Assembly (NCBI RefSeq): GCF_042453785.1
Contig: NC_091675.1
Location: forward strand, 9,002,501-9,066,500
Origin: Malus domestica
Lineage: Eukaryota; Streptophyta; Magnoliopsida; Rosales; Rosaceae
DNA: 64,000 bases
Direction: 5' to 3'
How positions within the stretch are numbered: position 1 is the first letter of the stretch; every line of letters begins with the position of its first letter. The notes under the pieces are model-generated. The model saw nothing but the letters and a program-made list of their open reading frames with translations. It was not told the origin of the DNA and did not search any database. Shown here in pieces: positions 57,953-64,000 of this stretch. The translations under genes were made by a program, and so were the position numbers.

Positions 57953-58428
57953 TGTTAGGTTATGCATCAAAACTCTAATTGGGCCATAGTTTAGGGCCAA
58001 TACTCTAATTTTCACAAGCAAGATTTTGTAATAGATGCCCCGGATTTGCATTCTCCTCTTTTTCTTAATTTTATTATGTTGAAAATACTGGTGGGTAGTG
58101 AATGCCCACAGTACTTTGGAAGAGTTTTCAATGCCACACACAGAGATTTTCAATACCCATGCAAATTGAACTTGACTTTGGGAATGCAAGATATCATATT
58201 GTAAAAAAGGATGTTGTAAATTTCAAATGTAGTAATACGAGTTGCTCTATAAATAGAGCACTCGACTGCAATCAAATGACAGCAGAAAATAGAAAGAAAG
58301 AAAGAAATCTCTTCCTCCATCTTTTATTTGGTATTCTCTTGTGCTATCGTTTTCAGTGTGACATTTTATACCTGCTTCGTTCCATTCACTAAAAAGGTTA
58401 TCCCTCTAACTCTTACATATTTATAACA
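57953..58428 (+). repeat. 5' LTR of the large copia element
   Basis: Begins TGTTAGGTTATG and ends TTATAACA. A TATA box TATAAATA (58248-58255) lies inside a small inverted repeat GCTCTATAAATAGAGC. The leader follows with GTTATCAGCGCGAG, the presumed primer-binding site; the priming tRNA is not identified. Confidence 0.82.
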
Positions 58429-58679
58429 CGTTATCAGCGCGAGTCTCTAAAATATAACTATTCCTCATTCCTCTTCGCCGAAAGAAAAAATATTTCCTCT
58501 AAGGTTTTTACTGTTCATCTTCTTCCTCTGCCTCAACTGCGCGATATATCCTCGCGACGAACTGTTTGCTCCATGCCTGCTTCTAGTTCTCAACCTAACG
58601 GTTACATGCATATTTGATTTCTTGTTTGGTATAGATATTGATTACTAACCCAGTATTTATTTTTACTGCAATCCAAGAT

Positions 58680-58995
58680 GGTGCGGTACAATCGCCCATC
58701 TTGAACTGCAAATTTAATCTTATTGCAAATTTTAGGTGGAGCGGTATCATCGCCTATCTTGGACTGCAAATTTAATTTCACTGCAAATTTTAGGTGGAAC
58801 GGTATAATCGCCCGCCCTACCCTGCATATTTAATTTTCCTGCATTTAATTTCATTGCAATTTTAGGTGATACAGTATAATCGCCCACACTACTATGCATA
58901 TTTAAATTTTCCTGCTACTTGAGTGGTGCGGAATAATCGCCCATTCTATGTTACATTATTTCAATGAGAATGGTGCGGTACAATCGCCCTCCTCA
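58680..58995 (+). repeat. Six-fold leader repeat (GGTGCGGTATAATCGCCCA-like)
   Basis: Core copies at about 58680, 58735, 58792, 58865, 58923 and 58972, spaced 50-73 bp, most followed by ACTGCAAATTTAAT-like or TGCATATTTAA-like sequence. They lie between the primer-binding site and gag, the region that normally holds dimerisation/packaging signals. Confidence 0.85.
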
Positions 58996-59157
58996 TTCAC
59001 CCTGAAAATCTTGAGCCAGAAGTTTCGAGTGCTTATCATTTTGGCCTGAAGATCAAAATGAAAAATTTGTAAGAACCAGAAGTTCTAACATTATATTCCG
59101 CCATGACTACATATTATTACAAGTTCTTACACATCTCATTCTCTTTCAAAAAAGAAA

Positions 59158-60147
59158 ATGGTGAACTTGGCAAAACTTGATTATGCTGCCCTCGACATTA
59201 CCGGGAAGAATTACCTTGCCTGGGTACTGGATACCAAGATCCATCTGGAAGCAGGGAATCTTGGAGATACCATCAGGGAAGAGAGCAGCTCATCCTCTCA
59301 AGAGCGGGCGAAGACTAAGATTTTTATTCATCGCCATCTTGATGAGGCATTAAAGAGCGAGTACTTAACGGTTGAAGATCCGTTAACTCTTTAGAATGCA
59401 TTGAGAAGTAGATACAATCACCAAACAACGGTGATTCTTCCAAAAGCTCGCTATGAATGGACTCACCTAAGGATCCAGGATTTCAAGTCAGTGGCATAAT
59501 ACAATTCTGCGTTGTTCAGAATTACCTCTCAGCTGAAGCTCTGTGGGGATACTATTACTGAGAAAAATTTGCTGGAAAAGACTTTCAGCACATTTCATGC
59601 CTCTAACGTGTTCCTGCAGCAGCAGTATAGAGCACGAGGCTTCACTGAATACAACCAGCTGATATATGTGCTCCTGGTAACTGAACAGAACAATGAGCTA
59701 CTGATTAAAAACCATAATTCCCGACCTACTATATCTGCACCATTCCCATAAGTGAATGCTGCTTCCCTTGAAGTGAACGCCACATCCTCTGATGACGATC
59801 ATCATAAACGAGGACATGACCACAAGCGAAGTCGGTGAAACAGGAAAGGCAAGAACCATGGTGGTCAATTTCACAACCAGGTTCCGAGGCATAATTCAGG
59901 CCCGAGCTTTAAAAATGTAAATTGCCACAAAGGCAAAGCTCACATGAACAATGCTCCTAGGAACTCTGAATGAGCCTGCCATATGTGTGGTCACAATGGG
60001 TATTGGGCGCGTACTTGTCGTACCCCAAAACATCTGGTGGATCTGTATCAAGCCTCCCTCAAAGAGAAAAGGTGTCGAGGCCAATTTTCTCGACCAGGCT
60101 AAACCAATGGATAACCTGATCAAGTGTGTGACTTATCAGGACAGTTG
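59158..60147 (+). pseudogene. Copia gag, broken
   Basis: Starts MVNLAKLDYAALDITGKNYL with the GKNYLAWVLD motif of plant copia gag, then HRHLDEALKSEYLTVEDP and KARYEWTHLRIQDFKS. In-frame stops near 59392, 59497, 59749, 59837 and 59970 break it. The zinc knuckle reads CHMCGHNGYWARTC: the metal-binding His of CX2CX4HX4C is Tyr, so even the knuckle is damaged. Confidence 0.85.
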
Positions 60148-60459
60148 AACACATGTTTCAGACTTCATTATGGAAAGGGGGAATGAAGTATACCGGTCCG
60201 ACTGAATCGTTTATGTTTGATGTACTTTTATTATGCTGAACTTATAGTTTAAAACTAGCATTTCAGATTCAATAAAAGTGGCATGTAAATTTCTTGTTAT
60301 AACTTGCTTTTAACTCTGATTTCCTTAAACAGAAAGCATGGATAAAAATTATAGTCATTCTCAAAACATGAGAAATGGGGGAGACATTTGTCTTGCAGAC
60401 TACGCAACTACGCATACAATACTTCGTGATCGAAAGTATTTCTTAAGCTTGATGCTTAC

Positions 60460-63400
60460 AAGAATAAGGGTACAACAATATCAGGAAAATCAGATGTAAT
60501 TGAAGGCTCGGGTAAAGCCCATATTATGTTACCAAATAGAACAATATTGTCCATATAGAATGCATTGTATGTTACTCGATCTACTCGAAACTTGTTGAGT
60601 TTCAAAGACATACGTTTAAATGGATACCACATTGAAACGAAAAGTGCAGAAAATGTGGAGTATCTATGCATTACCTTCAATGATACCCAGAAGCATATAT
60701 TGGAGAAGTTGCGTTGTTTGTCGAGTGGATTGTTTTATACATACATAAAGACAGTTGAATCACATACTGTCATGAACCAGAAGTTCATTGATTCAAAAGT
60801 TTACATGCTTTGGCATGACTGTCTGGGTCACCCAAGATCTACCATGATGCGTAGAATCATTACCAACTCTAATGGACATCCATTATTGAGCAGACATATT
60901 GCTATCTCAAATGATAACCCTTGCAAGGCTTGTTCTCAAGGGAAGTTGGTAATCAGACCATCACAACTAAAGGTTGATGTTGAATCCCCATCATTTCTGC
61001 AAAGAATTCAAGGGGATATTTGTGGACCTATTCAACCATCTTGTGGACCATTTCGATATTTTATGATTTTGGTTGATGCATCTACCAGATGGTCACATGT
61101 TTGTCTCTTATCTACTCGAAATTGAGCTTTTGCGAGACTTCTTACTCAGATAACTAAGTTACAAGCACAGTTCCCAGATTATCCCATTAAGTCAATCCGA
61201 CTTGATAACGCTGGTGAATTTACGTCTCAAACTTTTGATGATTATTTCATGCCATTGGGCATTGATGTTGAACACCATGTTCCTCATGTCCATACTTAAA
61301 ATGGTTTGGCAGAAGCATTGATTAAGCGGCTTCAGTTAATAGCTCGCACTCTGCTTATGAAAACCACATTGCCAGTTTCTGCATGGGGACATGCCATCCT
61401 ACATACTGCATTATTGGTTCGATTGAGACCTATAGCCAACCACCAATACTCATCAATACAACTAGTGTTTGGGCATCAGCCATACATTTCACATTTACGA
61501 GTTTTTGGTTGTGCTATTTATGTGCCTGTTGCACCCCCGTAACACACTAAAATGGGACCTCAGCGTAGACTGTGAATTTATGTGGGTTTTGATTCACCAT
61601 CTATCATTAGATATTTGGAACCCTTGACAAGTGATATGTTTACAGCTCGTTTTGGCTGATTGTCACTTTGATGAGACAATTTTCCCGTTATTAGGGGGAG
61701 AAAAGACTGTTCCAGAAGAATGGAAAGAGCTGACATGGGTTGTTCCCACATTGTTTCATTTTGATCCTCGAAGCATTCAATGTGAAAATGAAGTAAAAAT
61801 GATCGTTTATCTTCAAAGCATTGCCAATCAAATGCCATATGCATTTAATGATGCTATGAAAGTGACAAAATTGCATATACCAGCTGCAAATGCATCTGCA
61901 AAAATTGATGTCCCTATTGGACAAAATAAAATCTGGTGCACGCCTGAAGCGTGGTAGACCACCAGGTTCAAAAGATTCAGATCCTCGAAAGAGAAAGACA
62001 AGGGCACATTTTAATCCAAATGAAATCATTCAGGAAAAGAGAACGAATGACAAATCTACAATTCATGATTCTGGACTTCCAGAAAAAGAAAATGTCCTTG
62101 ATGAGACACATGTCCCTGAAGAGACAAAAGTACATGAAAGCAAAGAAATCTCCATAAATTATGCATGTACTAATGAATTTTGGGATCAAAATAAAATAAT
62201 CATTGACGATATGTTTGCATTTGTAGTAGCCACTGAAATCATATTAAGTGATGATATTGAGCCCCGCTCTGTTGATTAATGTAAACAGAGACAAGATTGG
62301 CCTAAGTGGAAAGATGCAATCCAGGTAGAATTAAATTCCTTGGAAAGGCGAAATGTTTTTGGACCAGTAGTCCAAACCCCACCTGGTGTAAACACCATGA
62401 GTTACAAATGGGTATTCACAAGGAAACGCAATGAGAAAAACGAGATTGCAAGATATAAAGCACGACTCGTTGCACAAGGTTTTTCACAAAGACCTGGAAT
62501 TAATTATGAGGAGACATACTCTCCTGTAATGGACGCAATTACATTCCGTTACTTAATAAGTTTAACGGTTTCAGAAAAACTTGACATGCGACTTATGGAT
62601 GTCATCACCGCGTATCTATATGGAGAATTAGATACTGACATATATATGAAAGTCCCAGAAGGACTTAAGTCGCCTGAAACATCTAACAAATCACGAGGTA
62701 TGCTCTCGATCAAATTAAGGCGATCATTGTATGAGCTAAAACAATCTGGATAAATGTGGTATAATCGTCTCAGTGAGTATTTGATCAAAGAATGATACAT
62801 CAACAATGTCATTTACCCTTGTGTGTTCATTAAGAAATCTCATTCTGGATTTGCTATAGTGGCAGTATATGTTAATGATATGAGCCTAGTTGGAACTCCT
62901 GAAGAGTTACATAAAATTGCTGAATATCTGAAAAGCGAATTTGAAATGAAAGACCTTGGAAAAACGAAATTTTGTCTCGGCCTGCAGATCGAGCATTATG
63001 CTAGTGGAATTTTGGTTCACCAATCAACTTACATTGAAAAATTTCTGAAGCGATTTGGTATGGACAAAGCTTATCCACTCAGCACGCCAATGGTCATTCG
63101 TTCTCTGGACATTAAGAAAGATCAATTCCGTCCAAAAGAAGATGATGAAATAGTCCTTGGTCCAGAAGTACCATATCTGAGTGCAGTAGGTGCTTTGTTG
63201 TATGTAGCACAATGTACTAGACTAGATATAGCTTTTTTAGTCAACTTGTTAGCAAGGTATAGCTCTGCTCCAACAATTCGTTATTGGAAGGGTGTCAAAG
63301 ATGTATTGTGATACCATCGTGGGACAACAGACATGTGTCTCTTCTACTCAAAGAACTCCACAAATGACCAAGTCTTTGTTGGATATGCAGATGCTGGTTT

Positions 63401-63662
63401 CCTATCTGATCCGCATAAAGCTCGATCACAAACTGTATATGTGTTCAAGAATGGAGATACAACAATCTCATGGCGCTCAACAAAGCAAACATTAGTTGCC
63501 ACATCTTCAAATCATTCAGAAATACTTGCTTTACATGAAGCAAGTCATGAATGTTCTTGGTTAAGATCAATGATTCATCATATTTGGAATTCATGTGGTC
63601 TACTTTCAAAGACAAACACTCCATCTGTCGTTCATGAAGATAATGCAGCCTGTGTTTCCTAA
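60460..63662 (+). pseudogene. Copia pol: integrase, reverse transcriptase, RNase H, broken
   Basis: Integrase: zinc-binding H-x4-H in WHDCLGHPRSTM and C-x2-C in PCKACSQGK (60810-60950), then core segments GDICGPIQPSCGPFRYFMIL, IRLDNAGEFTSQTFDDYF and NGLAEALIKRLQL. Reverse transcriptase: YKWVFTRKRNEKNEIARYKA, ARLVAQGFSQRPGINYEETY, LMDVITAYLYGELDTDIYMK, RRSLYELKQSG. The catalytic box is YVND (62868-62879) instead of YVDD. RNase H: VGYADAGFLSDP, ISWRSTKQTLVATSSNHSEI. Stops occur near 60558, 61123, 61298, 61540, 61575, 62278, 62751 and 63309; the 61575-61950 stretch is frame-scrambled. Non-functional. Confidence 0.9.
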
Positions 63663-64000
63663 ATGAAGGACGGATTCATCAGGGCGATAAAACTAAACAT
63701 ATATCTCCAAAGTTTTTCAGTGCACATGAGCTCCAAAAGGCTAAAGTTATTGAAGTCAGACAAATACGTTCTAATGAAAATCTGGCAGATTTGTTCACCA
63801 AATCTCTACCAAAATGCACGTTTCAGAAGTTAGTGCAAAGTATCGGATTACGTCGACTTACCAAACAACTAAATTTGGAGAATGCGGAATCAAGAGGAGA
63901 TACATATCAGGGGGAGCACCCATGATACATGCATATTGTACTCTTTTTCCTTCGATTAGGATTTTTCCCACTGGGTTTTTCCTATCAAGGTTTTAACGAG

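Larger units (their letters stand above)
57953..64000 (+). mobile_element. Ty1/copia LTR retrotransposon, full-length layout but mutated; 3' LTR beyond window
   Basis: 5' LTR 57953-58428, a leader with repeats, gag from 59158, then integrase, reverse transcriptase and RNase H in copia order. A polypurine tract ATCAGGGGGAGCA lies at about 63907-63919. The window ends before the 3' LTR, so age from LTR comparison and the target duplication cannot be read. More than a dozen in-frame stops show it is long dead. Confidence 0.92.

Overview
The window is nuclear DNA from a flowering plant: spliced genes with GT/AG introns, plant-type Pol III promoters, plant-only gene families and dense transposon debris. 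The transposon style suggests a woody Rosaceae species such as apple or pear, but that is an inference from general family resemblance, not from a database match.

Layout. 1-2.3 kb: 5' part of a Brittle1-type plastid/mitochondrial carrier gene on the minus strand, cut by the window edge. 3.6-6.6 kb: a duplicated block carrying two 7SL (signal recognition particle) RNA genes, each with its own USE, TATA and T-run terminator. 8.7-9.4 kb: a small secreted plant natriuretic peptide/EG45-like gene. 11-12 kb: broken PIF/Harbinger transposase. 13.4-16 kb: a young, internally deleted Ty1/copia element lying between exon-like fragments of an unidentified minus-strand gene. 16.7-25.1 kb: a three-level nest, a MITE split by an RTE-clade LINE, itself split by a non-autonomous LTR-type element with a coiled-coil ORF and 218-bp tandem repeats. 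25.3-26.2 kb: a hAT-like element holding an exon-like gene fragment. 29.3-30.3 kb: an intact single-exon sugar-phosphate/phosphate translocator gene (minus). 33.3-36.7 kb: a PIF/Harbinger element with clean TIRs, a TTA target duplication and both ORFs decayed. 37.7-39.6 kb: two further Harbinger-type MITEs. 39.7-43 kb: a 5'-truncated L1-type LINE (minus) with reverse transcriptase, zinc-binding domain and RNase H. 44 kb: tRNA-Gly(UCC) followed by a tandem array whose units each carry a T-arm-like segment. 45.8-48.4 kb: a complete three-exon L-type lectin receptor kinase gene (minus). 51.3-52.2 kb: an intact single-exon gene of an uncharacterised plant family with an RRM-like C-terminus. 53.6-57.3 kb: foldback elements and another Harbinger-type element. 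58-64 kb: a full-length-looking but mutated Ty1/copia element whose 3' LTR lies beyond the window.

The host protein genes (carrier, secreted peptide, translocator, receptor kinase, RRM-like protein) are unrelated to one another and show no operon-like logic. Most of the remaining sequence is transposon-derived; at least six elements share the PIF/Harbinger signature of a G-rich TIR with TTA or TAA target duplications. No bacterial genes, CRISPR arrays or viral genomes were seen.
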